From positions 62,001 through 126,000 of the forward strand of contig JAEEJN010000089.1 in assembly GCA_016281935.1 (NCBI GenBank): a stretch of DNA of 64,000 bases. Reading direction: 5' to 3'. Numbering within the stretch: position 1 is the stretch's first letter; the number at the start of each line of letters is the position of its first letter. Position numbers and translations under genes: made by a program. Positions 45,180-54,098 of this stretch are shown piece after piece. Source of the stretch: Bacillota bacterium. GTDB taxonomy: Bacteria; Bacillota; Clostridia; Christensenellales; UMGS416. The notes beneath the pieces were generated by a model, which ran no database searches, was not told the DNA's origin, and worked only from the letters and a program-made list of their open reading frames with translations.

Positions 45180-46484
45180 CTATTGTCCCAGAAGAGCCAT
45201 TGCTTCAGCAATCTTGGCTTCTGAAGTATCCAGGCAACGGAAGGCAAGGTCGGAATTATGAGCGCCTTCCGCATTTTCCACATAGCAGAAATCAAAGAAC
45301 CACTGAGCTTCTCTGTGGAGTGTACGGACCTGATTTAGTTCGTCTTCGCTCATTTTGCCTTCGTCGACTGCAGCGGTCAGAGCACTTTTGAGAGCGGAGA
45401 GTTTGTTGCCGACTTCCGTTTCCCTTGTGGTGACCCGTTCCTGAATCCGACGAACATAACTCTTCATATCCGGTTCATCATGGCACTGAGCACATGTGGA
45501 AAGAAGCGTTTCGTTTTCGAGCGGGCTTACCAGAACGTGGCTGTGATAAACAGTACCGTCGTCTGCCATCTCCATGGGCATATGGCAGTCTGCGCAGCTC
45601 AGTACGCCTGCATGTTTTCCGAAAAGGAAGGTCTCCATTTCCGGATGCTGGGCTTTAAGCATGTGGGTGCCTGTGCCGGGCTGCTCCCAGTCATAGAAGC
45701 CAACGGTGCCGTCAGGCAGGACCATATTGTTATAGTAGTCCAGTATCGCTTCCGGGGTCATCGTATCTTTTCCGGAATAAGGCATCATCGTTTCCTTGTC
45801 CGTCGGAGTGAAATAATACTCAATATGACACTGACCGCAGGAAAGAACAGACGGATCGATTGCGTCGGCATTGGCGCCGAGAGCTTTCGTGACATAGCTG
45901 TGGGTTATCGTGATCTTACCGGCGTTGCCGGGGTCATTGCCATGACATGAATAGCAGGACACATTTTCTTCCATTTTTGCCAGGACTTCAGCGAAGTCCA
46001 TGGTATATGCGGAAACACCCAGATCGTTCACCAGTTTAGTGAAGTTGGGGGTCTTGCACGTCAGACAGTTGGCCATGGGATGCGGACGTTCCGTTTTGGC
46101 AACGTCTTCGAGACAATATTCATGACCTCTGGCGGATCCGTAGTCTTTGGCAAAACCGTAACCCTGATAAATGTCGACAAGATAAGGATCCTGCTCAAGG
46201 TAGGAAATGACGTAGCTGTTGTCTTTGTTGGCTCCCATCGTAGCGACGATATACGGATAGATCTCAGACCAGTCCTGCGCATTGACCGTTCCGTCTTTGC
46301 TGGAAGGTGTGGGTGCATCTACATCCAGATAGGTGATATCTTCTCTGGAAAGAGGGCCCAGATCACCGCGGTTCTTCATGTGGTAGAGGATATCGCCGCC
46401 AAACAGACCGGAGAGGAGAAGTGCGACAGCTGCAACGATCAGGGCTGAGATCACAAGCTTGAGAACCTGATTTCTTTTTTCCAT
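45180..46484 (-). CDS. nrfA: Pentaheme ammonia-forming nitrite reductase NrfA (cytochrome c552)
   Basis: Reduces nitrite to ammonium with six electrons on the outer face of the membrane. The 434-residue protein has five haem sites in canonical order: CLTCK (140-144, the active-site lysine-ligated haem), CYSCH (177), CGQCH (216), CADCH (297) and CAQCH (331). Active-site and calcium residues also fit: ARGHEY (Arg119), IEYYF (Glu222, Tyr223) and LKAQH (Lys277, Gln279, His280). The N-terminal helix (8-29) shows no clear cleavage site, so it may stay membrane-anchored. It lies 15 nt after rnfB and no nrfH is present. Confidence 0.96.
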   Translation of the reverse strand: MEKRNQVLKLVISALIVAAVALLLSGLFGGDILYHMKNRGDLGPLSREDITYLDVDAPTPSSKDGTVNAQDWSEIYPYIVATMGANKDNSYVISYLEQDPYLVDIYQGYGFAKDYGSARGHEYCLEDVAKTERPHPMANCLTCKTPNFTKLVNDLGVSAYTMDFAEVLAKMEENVSCYSCHGNDPGNAGKITITHSYVTKALGANADAIDPSVLSCGQCHIEYYFTPTDKETMMPYSGKDTMTPEAILDYYNNMVLPDGTVGFYDWEQPGTGTHMLKAQHPEMETFLFGKHAGVLSCADCHMPMEMADDGTVYHSHVLVSPLENETLLSTCAQCHDEPDMKSYVRRIQERVTTRETEVGNKLSALKSALTAAVDEGKMSEDELNQVRTLHREAQWFFDFCYVENAEGAHNSDLAFRCLDTSEAKIAEAMALLGQ

Positions 46485-46499
46485 GATTCCTCAGTCTCC

Positions 46500-47294
46500 T
46501 TATAGGGCGGTAATGACCTTGACGGGACACTTCTCGGCGCATTTGCCGCACAAAGTGCAGTTGGCATAGTTCACATGCGCGAGATTGTTGGTGACAGTGA
46601 TGGCTTCGAACTCACACTGACGTGTACAGAGCATGCAGCCGATGCATCCTGCTGAACAAACCGCTTTGACCTGAGGGCCTCGGTCCCGGTTGGAGCACTG
46701 GACCCTAACGCGACGGCTTTCAGGTACCAGTTCAATCAGACCCTTGGGGCAGGCTTTGGCGCAAAGACCGCAGCCCACACATTTGCGTTCGTTCACAACG
46801 GCGACGCCGTCGACTACATGAATTGCATCGTTCGGACAGACAGATACACAGGAACCGAGTCCGAGACACCCGAAATCGCAGTCGGTGATGGAAAGACCGT
46901 TCAATGCAACACTGCGGCAGTCCATGACACCGACATAATTGCCTTGGTTCTTTGTGACTCCGCAGCTGCCTTTGCATCGTACAAAGGCGACTTTCCGTTC
47001 AGCCATTTCGGCATCTGTTCCCATGATTGCGGCAATCATTTCCGCGACAGGTTTTCCACCGACGGGGCAGGAGCCTGCAGGAGCTTCTCCTTTTGCAATA
47101 GCGGCTGCAAGCGCATCGCATCCGGCAAAACCGCAGGCGCCGCAGTTGTTTCCCGGAAGGCATTCACGGACGGCTGTTTCCCGTTCGTCAACGTCTACAT
47201 GGAACTTTTTGCCGGTCCAGACGAGGCCGATCCCAACGATTGCGCCGATCAGAGTGATGACGACGGTCGTGATGAGAATGATGTTTCCGTTCAT
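46500..47294 (-). CDS. rnfB: Rnf complex subunit RnfB
   Basis: The ferredoxin-interacting iron-sulfur subunit. The 264-residue protein has an N-terminal helix (6-26) and the GNNCGACGFAGC cluster motif. Further 4Fe-4S motifs include CLGLGSCVSVCP, CVGCGLCAKACP, CIGCMLCTRQC and CTLCGKCAEKCP. It takes electrons from reduced ferredoxin. It ends 15 nt before nrfA. Confidence 0.96.
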   Translation of the reverse strand: MNGNIILITTVVITLIGAIVGIGLVWTGKKFHVDVDERETAVRECLPGNNCGACGFAGCDALAAAIAKGEAPAGSCPVGGKPVAEMIAAIMGTDAEMAERKVAFVRCKGSCGVTKNQGNYVGVMDCRSVALNGLSITDCDFGCLGLGSCVSVCPNDAIHVVDGVAVVNERKCVGCGLCAKACPKGLIELVPESRRVRVQCSNRDRGPQVKAVCSAGCIGCMLCTRQCEFEAITVTNNLAHVNYANCTLCGKCAEKCPVKVITAL

Positions 47295-47310
47295 GTTTCA
47301 GCCTCCTTTC

Positions 47311-47889
47311 CTAAAACGACAGCCCGGCGAAACCCATGAAGGCAATGGACATCAGGGCGGCTGCAATCATAACGATCGGAGCGCCGCGGAGAGGAGCCGG
47401 AAGGTCCTCTTCATTGATGCGGCTGCGGATACCGGCAAGGAGAACGATGGCCAATGTGAAGCCAAGGGCTGTTCCAAAGCCGGAGAGGACACACTGTAGG
47501 AAATTATATCCGTTCTGCACATTGGTCAGAGCTACGCCCAGAACAGCACAGTTGGTCGTGATCAGGGGGAGATAGATACCAAGGGCCTTGTAGACGGAAG
47601 GAGATGTTTTTTTCAGGAACATCTCAACGATCTGTACAAGAGCTGCGATCACGAGAATGAAGACGATCGTCTTCATATAGTCCATACCCAGAGGAGCAAG
47701 GACATGGTCATATACGAGACTGGCGACAGCGGATGCGATCGTCATGACGAAAATGACTGCCATGCCGAGGCTGGCGGAAGGCTTCATCGATTTGGACACG
47801 CCGAGGAAGGAGCAGATGCCCAGGAACTGATTCAGTACGACGTTGTTGATAAGTGCTCCGCCGATGATGAGAAGGATCAAGTCTTTCAT
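47311..47889 (-). CDS. rnfA: Rnf complex subunit RnfA
   Basis: A 192-residue membrane subunit with six helices, including the conserved VVLNQFLGICSFLGVS and TTNCAVLGVA segments, whose cysteines bind an intramembrane FeS cluster together with RnfE. Its ATG overlaps the rnfE stop (ATGA). Confidence 0.96.
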   Translation of the reverse strand: MKDLILLIIGGALINNVVLNQFLGICSFLGVSKSMKPSASLGMAVIFVMTIASAVASLVYDHVLAPLGMDYMKTIVFILVIAALVQIVEMFLKKTSPSVYKALGIYLPLITTNCAVLGVALTNVQNGYNFLQCVLSGFGTALGFTLAIVLLAGIRSRINEEDLPAPLRGAPIVMIAAALMSIAFMGFAGLSF

Positions 47890-48572
47890 TTGCTTTCAAC
47901 CTCCTCTTTTTTGCTGTCGCAGGCCAGGGAACATCCAGCACAGTTACCGTCGCATTCCTGTTCGACCAGCTGACGCTGTCTCGTTTTGATGCCTATGGCA
48001 TTCATGATGATGATGAAGAAAGCGATGACCAGGAAGGCTCCCGGAGGCTGCACGAAAATGCCGATCGGATCCATGGACTTGGGAAGGATCTGATAACCGA
48101 ATGCGGTTCCGTTTCCGAGAACCTCTCTGAAAAGACCGGCCAGAGTCAGGGCAATCGTGAATCCAAGGCCCATACCAAGGCCGTCCATTACGGAGAGCAC
48201 AGGCGTATGCTTGTTCGCATAGGCTTCCGCACGGCCGAGAATAATGCAGTTGACTACGATCAGCGGGATATAGATGCCAAGCGCTTCATAGACCGAAGGA
48301 AGATACGCTTCCATAAGGAGTTCAGTCACCGTGACCAGAGATGCGACGATCACGATGTAACTGGGGAGACGCACCTGATCGGGGATCACTTTGCGCAGCC
48401 AGGAGATCACCAGGTTGGAAAGAATCAGTACGGCTGTTGTGGAAAGCCCCATGCCGATACCATTGATGGCTCTGGTAGAAACAGCTAGCGTCGGGCACAT
48501 ACCGAGCATGAGGACCAAGGTGGGGTTTTCCTTGATCAGACCGTTATACAGACGTTCAATGTATTTGTTCAT
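47886..48572 (-). CDS. rnfE: Rnf complex subunit RnfE with Cys-rich tail
   Basis: A 228-residue membrane subunit homologous to RnfA: ENPTLVLMLGMCPTLAVS and LIVVNCIILGRAEA carry the conserved cysteines. After the last helix a soluble tail adds CDGNCAGCSLAC (C-x3-C-x2-C-x3-C), which might bind metal or an FeS centre. It starts 1 nt after the RnfD/G stop region and overlaps rnfA. Confidence 0.95.
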   Translation of the reverse strand: MNKYIERLYNGLIKENPTLVLMLGMCPTLAVSTRAINGIGMGLSTTAVLILSNLVISWLRKVIPDQVRLPSYIVIVASLVTVTELLMEAYLPSVYEALGIYIPLIVVNCIILGRAEAYANKHTPVLSVMDGLGMGLGFTIALTLAGLFREVLGNGTAFGYQILPKSMDPIGIFVQPPGAFLVIAFFIIIMNAIGIKTRQRQLVEQECDGNCAGCSLACDSKKEEVESK

Positions 48573-48573
48573 C

Positions 48574-50139
48574 TTATGCCCCCTTGATCATGCTGTGGAA
48601 GAAGTCCAGAGCGGCATTCACTGCGTTCACGATCGCTTTGGAGGAGATGGTGGCGCCGGAGATTCCGTCGATTTCATTGTCCTTCGAACTTCCGCCATCC
48701 TTCAGAAGCTTCAGGAAAGCCGCGCTGCGTCCGTTGAACTGATCCTTGAAAAGGGGTTCGGCCGCAAGAGAACCTTTTCCGGGCGTTTCATGCAGTTCCG
48801 TAAAGGAGATGGAATTGATCGTACCGTCAGATGTAAGACCCACGGAAAGACCGATGTTGCCGTCATAGCCTTCAGCTGATGTGACGGCAATCGCATAACC
48901 GGCGGTATTGCCAGAATCATCTAGCCCCCGTACGACTTCATTGATCGTGACGCGGCCAAAATCATTCCCGTAAATCTGCCCTTTGATCTCCTGAGCTTCA
49001 GGAACGGCTTCAAACGTGACGGCACCGGGAACGACTTCCTGATATGCGGCCCAGGCGGCTTTTTCCTTCTGCTCGTCGATCGTATCTTTCGTCATGGAGA
49101 ATACTCCGCTCAGGGCGACGCCTGCGATCAGTGCGATCAGCGTGAGAGCGACCACAGGCTTGGGAATGCGCTGAAGGAAAGGCTTGGCCGGTTCGCCGGA
49201 AAGCTTCGCCAGAGCACTGCGCCGGAAGGCGTAGGGCTTGGAGATGATATAAGTATCGATCAGCGGAACGAAAAGGTTCGCGATGATGATGGAATAGGAG
49301 AACGAGTCCGCGGAAGATCCGTAGATACGGAACAGAGCTCCGAGAACACCGATCAGGACTCCGTAGACTGTCTGTCCGAGACGGCTGACAGGCGACGTCA
49401 CATAGTCGGTTGCCATGAAGAACGCGCCGAGAACGACTCCGCCGCCGCACAGATGAGCGGCAAGGAATGCGGGATCGAACCCCTGTCCTCCGAAGATCCC
49501 CATGATCAGCGTGAAGGCGATGAGAACGGAGAAGCAGATTTGTCCATGGATGATGTCCATCGACCAGAGGAAAAGCCCTCCGATGAGAAGCGCAAGGATG
49601 GAAGAACCGATGATGCCGTTGGAAGTCCCAAGGAACATCTCCGTGACGTTGACGGCACGGCCGGCCAGAAGTTCCGCCGTGGGTGTGGCTGCTGATACAC
49701 CGTCTACCGTAAACCGCGTCATGGCTCCGGAGAAGGAGATGAGCAGGAAGCAGCGCGCAGCCAGGGCCGGGTTCACAAAGTTCTTGCCCAGTCCGCCGAA
49801 GGCGCACTTGACGACGAGTATCGCAAAAACGGAACCGAGGATCGGACAATACAGCGGAGTATCGGGAGAGAGGGTGAGGGCCAGCATAAGACCTGTGACC
49901 AATGCGCTTCCGTCTTTCCACGTGTCCGGTTTGTGACAGAGTTTGTCAAACACGAATTCCGTGGCGACAGCTGTCAGTACGGATGCGAGTATCACCCAAA
50001 GCGCTTTGAGCCCATAGACACAAACGCCGACTGCTGCAGCGGGAACGAGAGACAGGAAGACCACGTGCATGATGTACCGCGTGGTCCAACGATCTCTGAC
50101 GTGCGGACCGGAGGAAAGATTCAATGTCATATTCATCAT
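48574..50139 (-). CDS. rnfD: RnfD-RnfG fusion protein
   Basis: A single continuous 521-residue frame joins two Rnf subunits. Residues 1-about 320 are RnfD: polytopic, with the covalent FMN threonine in ATDYVTSP (Thr248). Residues about 325-521 are RnfG: one helix (330-348) then an outer flavin domain ending in DGISGATISSKA, where Thr497 is the expected FMN attachment site. In the usual clostridial order rnfC-D-G-E-A-B these are separate genes; here D and G are fused in the same place. The ATG at 50139 overlaps the rnfC stop; GGAGG spacing slightly favours the ATG at 50136. Confidence 0.93.
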   Translation of the reverse strand: MMNMTLNLSSGPHVRDRWTTRYIMHVVFLSLVPAAAVGVCVYGLKALWVILASVLTAVATEFVFDKLCHKPDTWKDGSALVTGLMLALTLSPDTPLYCPILGSVFAILVVKCAFGGLGKNFVNPALAARCFLLISFSGAMTRFTVDGVSAATPTAELLAGRAVNVTEMFLGTSNGIIGSSILALLIGGLFLWSMDIIHGQICFSVLIAFTLIMGIFGGQGFDPAFLAAHLCGGGVVLGAFFMATDYVTSPVSRLGQTVYGVLIGVLGALFRIYGSSADSFSYSIIIANLFVPLIDTYIISKPYAFRRSALAKLSGEPAKPFLQRIPKPVVALTLIALIAGVALSGVFSMTKDTIDEQKEKAAWAAYQEVVPGAVTFEAVPEAQEIKGQIYGNDFGRVTINEVVRGLDDSGNTAGYAIAVTSAEGYDGNIGLSVGLTSDGTINSISFTELHETPGKGSLAAEPLFKDQFNGRSAAFLKLLKDGGSSKDNEIDGISGATISSKAIVNAVNAALDFFHSMIKGA

Positions 50140-51491
50140 TTGCCTCCCGCCTGCGCCACCGCGGCGCGTTTGATTGCTGTGATCTCTGCTTTTGCCTGCT
50201 TAAAGGTCTGTGTCAGGGGACGTTTGGCCGGGCAGATATAGGTGCATGAACCGCAGGCTACACATTCAAGACCGTAGAGCTTTTTTTCATAACGCTCGTA
50301 GTCTTTGGCTTCCGCCGCTTCCGCCAGAAGCTGAGGAAGCAGCCCGGCGGGACAAACCGTAGTGCAGCGTCCGCAGTGCAGGCATGCTGTCATCTGAGCC
50401 TGAGCCTTTTCGGCGGGATCGCTTCCCAGGAGCGTGATGCCGTTGGTCGTCTTTTGAACATTGACCTTGAGACTGCCGACAGCAAAGCCCATCATGGGAC
50501 CGCCGGAGAGGGCTTTCTTCAGATCCACATTATCCTTAAGACCGCCACAGGCCTCAACAAGTTCTTCAAATGAAGTACCGTCCCGGACTATAAAATTGCC
50601 GGGTTTCTTCACGGCGTCGCCGCTGACAGTCAGGACATGACGGAACAGGGGTTCGTTGTGAGCGACTGCGCGTTCGATCGCATAGAGTGTGCCAACGTTG
50701 TCCACGATGCAGCCGACATCTGCAGGCAGCTTGGCTACCGGATAGTCGACGCCTGCAATCACGGTGATAAGATTATGCTCACCGCCCTGAGGATATTTGG
50801 TGCGGAGCACGACAACGTCGATCTTGTCCTCTCCAGCGCAGGCCGATTTCATGGCAGTAATGGCTTCGGGCTTGTTGTCTTCGATGCCGATATAACCGCG
50901 TGCATTGGGGAACAGACGGAGGACCAGTTTGATGCCGTCCACGATTGCTTTGGGTTCTTCCCGCATGAGCTGATCATTGCAGGTCAGATAAGGTTCGCAC
51001 TCGGCTCCGTTTGCGATGACATAGCGGATCGCCTCGGGATCACGGGGCTTCAGTTTGACATGGGTGGGGAAACCTGCGCCGCCCAGACCGACGATTCCTG
51101 CAGCCTGGATGCGGTTCAGGATCTCATCGTTGGACAGAGAAGATGCGTCTTCTTCCTGTCCGAGCCCTTCGATGGGGGTGAACAGTCCGTCGTTGTCTAC
51201 GACGATGCATTCGGCCATCGCCCCTGAGATGATCCGCCGCTTTTCAACGGCTTTGACTGTTCCCGAACAGGAACAGATGATGTTGGCAGAAACAAACCCG
51301 TCTGCCTGAGCTATGATCTGACCGACCTGTACTGCGTCGCCCTTTTTGACGATCGCCTTGGCAGGTTTTCCGATATGCTGGGCTACAGGGAATACCATTT
51401 CGCCCTTGGGATCGAAGCTGCGCAGCGGTACTTCCCTGGCCAGACGCTTCTGGTCGTTGGGATGAACCCCGCCGCGGAACGTGTCGCGCAT
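50136..51491 (-). CDS. rnfC: Rnf complex subunit RnfC
   Basis: The soluble NADH-binding subunit on the cytoplasmic face. The 451-residue protein has an N-terminal beta-barrel, the flavin/NADH domain (GLGGAGFPTHVKL, NGAECEPYLTCND), a SLBB domain and two 4Fe-4S motifs (CLHCGRCTTVCP, CVACGSCTYICP). It is the first gene of the operon. Confidence 0.96.
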   Translation of the reverse strand: MRDTFRGGVHPNDQKRLAREVPLRSFDPKGEMVFPVAQHIGKPAKAIVKKGDAVQVGQIIAQADGFVSANIICSCSGTVKAVEKRRIISGAMAECIVVDNDGLFTPIEGLGQEEDASSLSNDEILNRIQAAGIVGLGGAGFPTHVKLKPRDPEAIRYVIANGAECEPYLTCNDQLMREEPKAIVDGIKLVLRLFPNARGYIGIEDNKPEAITAMKSACAGEDKIDVVVLRTKYPQGGEHNLITVIAGVDYPVAKLPADVGCIVDNVGTLYAIERAVAHNEPLFRHVLTVSGDAVKKPGNFIVRDGTSFEELVEACGGLKDNVDLKKALSGGPMMGFAVGSLKVNVQKTTNGITLLGSDPAEKAQAQMTACLHCGRCTTVCPAGLLPQLLAEAAEAKDYERYEKKLYGLECVACGSCTYICPAKRPLTQTFKQAKAEITAIKRAAVAQAGGK

Positions 51492-51594
51492 AAAGACCTC
51501 GCCTCCTCCGGTTATTACAACGTGTTTTCGTTTTCATATCAAGCGGTTTGATCCGTGGGCAGAGACCGTTTATATATAAAAACTCATCCTACTG

Positions 51595-51623
51595 ATCGTA
51601 TCATGTTATGGCGTTTTTGTAAA
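51595..51623 (-). promoter_or_regulatory. Promoter of the rnf-nrfA operon
   Basis: TTTACA, 17-nt spacer, TACGAT on the minus strand, giving a leader of about 95 nt before rnfC. Confidence 0.6.
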
Positions 51624-51748
51624 CCTAGAATCCCCGAAAAAGCATGGATTTCAGATCACAAAAAACGACGGTTCCATCATCTGTCCAGACAAGACCGGAA
51701 CACCGAATCCGGGCACGTACACTGCTGGACGGCCCAGCTGTCTTTTGC

Positions 51749-51754
51749 TATAAT
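51749..51754 (+). promoter_or_regulatory. Extended -10 promoter of Dabb gene
   Basis: TGC followed by TATAAT, 37 nt before the start. The region 51624-51740 shows nothing else recognisable. Confidence 0.55.
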
Positions 51755-51791
51755 GGACAAGAATCGGATGATTGGAGAAAGGAGAATCGAC

Positions 51792-52079
51792 ATGATCCGA
51801 CACATCGTGCTGTTTAAGATCAAAGAAGAATACAAACAGGAGATCCCGCAGCTTGTCCGTAACTTTGAAGGTATGAAAGGCCGGATAGAAGGGCTAATCG
51901 ATCTGGAAGCGGGTCAGGATATCCTTCACAGTGAACGATCCTATGACCTTGCGCTCATCACTCTGTTCAGGGACCGCGAATCTTTCGATGCATATCAGAC
52001 TCACCCTGTCCATATGCCCGTGAAAAAGAGAATGCATGAGGTCCGCAGCGGTTCAGTCGCCTGCGATTTTGAGATCTGA
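51792..52079 (+). CDS. Dabb (stress-responsive alpha/beta barrel) domain protein
   Basis: A 95-residue single-domain protein with the Dabb start MIRHIVLFKIK and the centre DLALITLFRDRESFDAYQTHPVH, where the HPxH region lines the barrel. Such ferredoxin-like dimers are mostly of unknown function in bacteria. The ATG at 51792 has AAAGGAG at 7-nt spacing. A single-gene unit. Confidence 0.88.
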   Translation: MIRHIVLFKIKEEYKQEIPQLVRNFEGMKGRIEGLIDLEAGQDILHSERSYDLALITLFRDRESFDAYQTHPVHMPVKKRMHEVRSGSVACDFEI

Positions 52080-52136
52080 AGCCGAAAATGAACGATCCTG
52101 TATGGAAAAGACAGGATCCCATATCTGAAAATGAAA

Positions 52137-52220
52137 ACGGTGCGCTTTTCCGGCTGCACCGTTTTGCTGTATTTCCGCTGCAAGATCAAAAAACCGGTCC
52201 GAGAAACCCGGACCGGTTTT
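52137..52220. terminator. Two tandem bidirectional terminators
   Basis: First hairpin AAAACGGTGC/GCACCGTTTT (52137-52168). Second AAAACCGGTCC/GGACCGGTTTT (52190-52220). They lie between convergent genes, the Dabb gene and the GGGtGRT gene. Confidence 0.85.
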
Positions 52221-52272
52221 GCGGTATTCATGACCCTATTCGGATCACTTGCCATATACTTTGGAAAATATG

Positions 52273-53289
52273 TTATTTCTGAGCTTCTTCAACTGCCACG
52301 GCCACAGCCACAGTCGCGCCGACCATGGGGTTGTTGCCCATGCCCAGGAAGCCCATCATCTCAACATGCGCAGGCACGGAGGAAGAGCCGGCAAACTGAG
52401 CATCGGAATGCATGCGGCCCATGGTGTCGGTCATGCCGTAGGAAGCGGGGCCGGCGGCCATGTTGTCGGGATGCAGAGTACGGCCGGTGCCGCCGCCGGA
52501 AGCAACGGAGAAATACTTCTTGCCGGCTTCCCAGCGCTCTTTCTTATAGGTTCCGGCAACGGGATGCTGGAAGCGGGTGGGGTTGGTAGAGTTGCCGGTG
52601 ATGGAAACATCAGCGTTTTCATGCCACATGATGGCTACACCTTCACGGACATCATCCGCACCGTAGCAGCGGACCTTGGCACGGTCACCGGTGGAATAGG
52701 GGGTCTCATTCACGATGGTCAGAGCATGATCTTCCTTCACGTCAGCGGAAAGATAATCATACTTGGTCTGCACATAGGTGAAACCGTTGATGCGGCTGAT
52801 GATCATGGCCGCATCCTTGCCCAGGCCGTTCAGGATGACGCGAAGGGGCTTGGTGCGTACTTTGTTGGCGTTCAGAGCGATCTTGATGGCGCCTTCCGCA
52901 GCAGCGAAGGACTCATGACCGGCGAGGAACGCGAAACACTCGGTATCCTCTTCCAGAAGACGGGCACCGAGATTGCCGTGTCCGATGCCGACCTGACGCT
53001 GGTCTGCTACGGAACCGGGAATGCAGAAGGCCTGCAGGCCGATGCCGATCATACGGGCAGCTTCAGCAGCAGTCTTGACGCCTTCCTTCAGGGCGATGGC
53101 GGCACCGAGTTCATAAGCCCATTTCGCGTTTTCGAAGCAGATGGGCTGAGTGCTTTCTACGATCTTATAGGCGTCTACGCCTTTGGAGTTGTTGAAGGCT
53201 TTGACTTCGTCAAAATCCTTAAAGCCATATTTGTCCAGGATCGGCTGGATCTGGGGCATACGACCGTCATAATTCTCAAACAGAGCCAT
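52273..53289 (-). CDS. GGGtGRT family protein (conserved, uncharacterised)
   Basis: The 338-residue protein carries the family-defining motif SGGGTGRTLHPDN near residue 265 and belongs to the GGGtGRT family, found in anaerobes and of unknown function. No signal peptide or helix; cytoplasmic. Cysteines occur in STQPICFEN, QAFCIPGS and DTECFAF. Its stop codon is followed by two terminators. It lies 17 nt after the NifU-like gene. Codon use in both genes is strongly biased toward a small set, which suggests high expression. Confidence 0.88.
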   Translation of the reverse strand: MALFENYDGRMPQIQPILDKYGFKDFDEVKAFNNSKGVDAYKIVESTQPICFENAKWAYELGAAIALKEGVKTAAEAARMIGIGLQAFCIPGSVADQRQVGIGHGNLGARLLEEDTECFAFLAGHESFAAAEGAIKIALNANKVRTKPLRVILNGLGKDAAMIISRINGFTYVQTKYDYLSADVKEDHALTIVNETPYSTGDRAKVRCYGADDVREGVAIMWHENADVSITGNSTNPTRFQHPVAGTYKKERWEAGKKYFSVASGGGTGRTLHPDNMAAGPASYGMTDTMGRMHSDAQFAGSSSVPAHVEMMGFLGMGNNPMVGATVAVAVAVEEAQK

Positions 53290-53306
53290 AATTGCGCACC
53301 TCCTGT

Positions 53307-54008
53307 TTACTCTTTGCGCGGATCAATCCATTTGACCGCGCCGTCCTCGGCTTTGAAGCGACCGTAGGTGCCGATGTTCTCTTCATAGGCTTCATTGGGG
53401 GATTTGCCCGCTTTGATGGCATCCATCATCTTGCCCAGGGAAAGGAACTGATAGCCGCAGACCTGATCGTCCTTGTCCAGAGCGATCTTGGTCACGTAGC
53501 CTTCCGTCATTTCCAGGAAGCGGACACCCTTGGCCTTGGTTCCGTACATGGTACCGACCATGGAACGGAGGCCCTTGCCCAGATCTTCCAGACCGGCGCC
53601 GATGCGCAGGCCGTCATCAGAGAAGGCAGACTGGGTGCGGCCATAGACGATCTGCAGGAACAGTTCGCGCATGGCGGTGTTGATGGCGTCGCATACGAGG
53701 TCAGTGTTCAGAGCTTCCAGGATGGTTTTGCCGGGAAGGATCTCAGCGGCCATGGCAGCGGAGTGGGTCATGCCGGAGCAGCCGATCGTTTCCACCAGTG
53801 CTTCCTCGATCACACCGTTTTTCACGTTCAGGCTGAGTTTGCAGGTGCCCTGCTGGGGAGCACACCAGCCAATGCCGTGCGTGTAGCCGGAAATGTCGCT
53901 GATCTCTTTGGCCTGGATCCATTTTCCCTCTTCAGGGATGGGAGCGGGGCCATGGTTCGGGCCTTTGGCCACGCATACCATTTCCTCAACTTCGCGGGAA
54001 TATTGCAT
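53307..54008 (-). CDS. IscU/NifU-like iron-sulfur scaffold-related protein
   Basis: The 233-residue protein has an IscU/NifU-N-like core with cysteines in GWCAPQQGTCKL, ETIGCSGMTHSAAMAAE and TDLVCDAI, where scaffold proteins place cluster ligands. The extra C-terminal half (about 140-233) is not part of IscU. The next gene encodes the GGGtGRT protein, and this pairing is a recurrent arrangement in anaerobes. It may assemble or carry an FeS or other metal cluster for its partner; that is inference. A GGAGG site precedes the ATG. Confidence 0.85.
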   Translation of the reverse strand: MQYSREVEEMVCVAKGPNHGPAPIPEEGKWIQAKEISDISGYTHGIGWCAPQQGTCKLSLNVKNGVIEEALVETIGCSGMTHSAAMAAEILPGKTILEALNTDLVCDAINTAMRELFLQIVYGRTQSAFSDDGLRIGAGLEDLGKGLRSMVGTMYGTKAKGVRFLEMTEGYVTKIALDKDDQVCGYQFLSLGKMMDAIKAGKSPNEAYEENIGTYGRFKAEDGAVKWIDPRKE

Positions 54009-54060
54009 AATGCCTACCTCCTTATAGCGATTACGCTAGAATGTAAGTGTTTGAAATGGA

Positions 54061-54084
54061 GTCTTCAGACAGCTTGCTGAAGAC
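54061..54084 (-). other. Leader hairpin before the NifU-like gene
   Basis: GTCTTCAG, 8 nt, CTGAAGAC, a perfect inverted repeat inside the 85-nt leader between promoter and ribosome site. No T-run follows. Confidence 0.65.
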
Positions 54085-54098
54085 ATACCATCTAAGTT

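Noticed and set aside
51538-51552. FNR-like site ATCAA, 5 nt, TTGAT in the rnfC leader
   Set aside because: The half-sites are inverted relative to the FNR consensus (TTGAT N4 ATCAA), the spacer is 5 rather than 4, and it lies downstream of the promoter.
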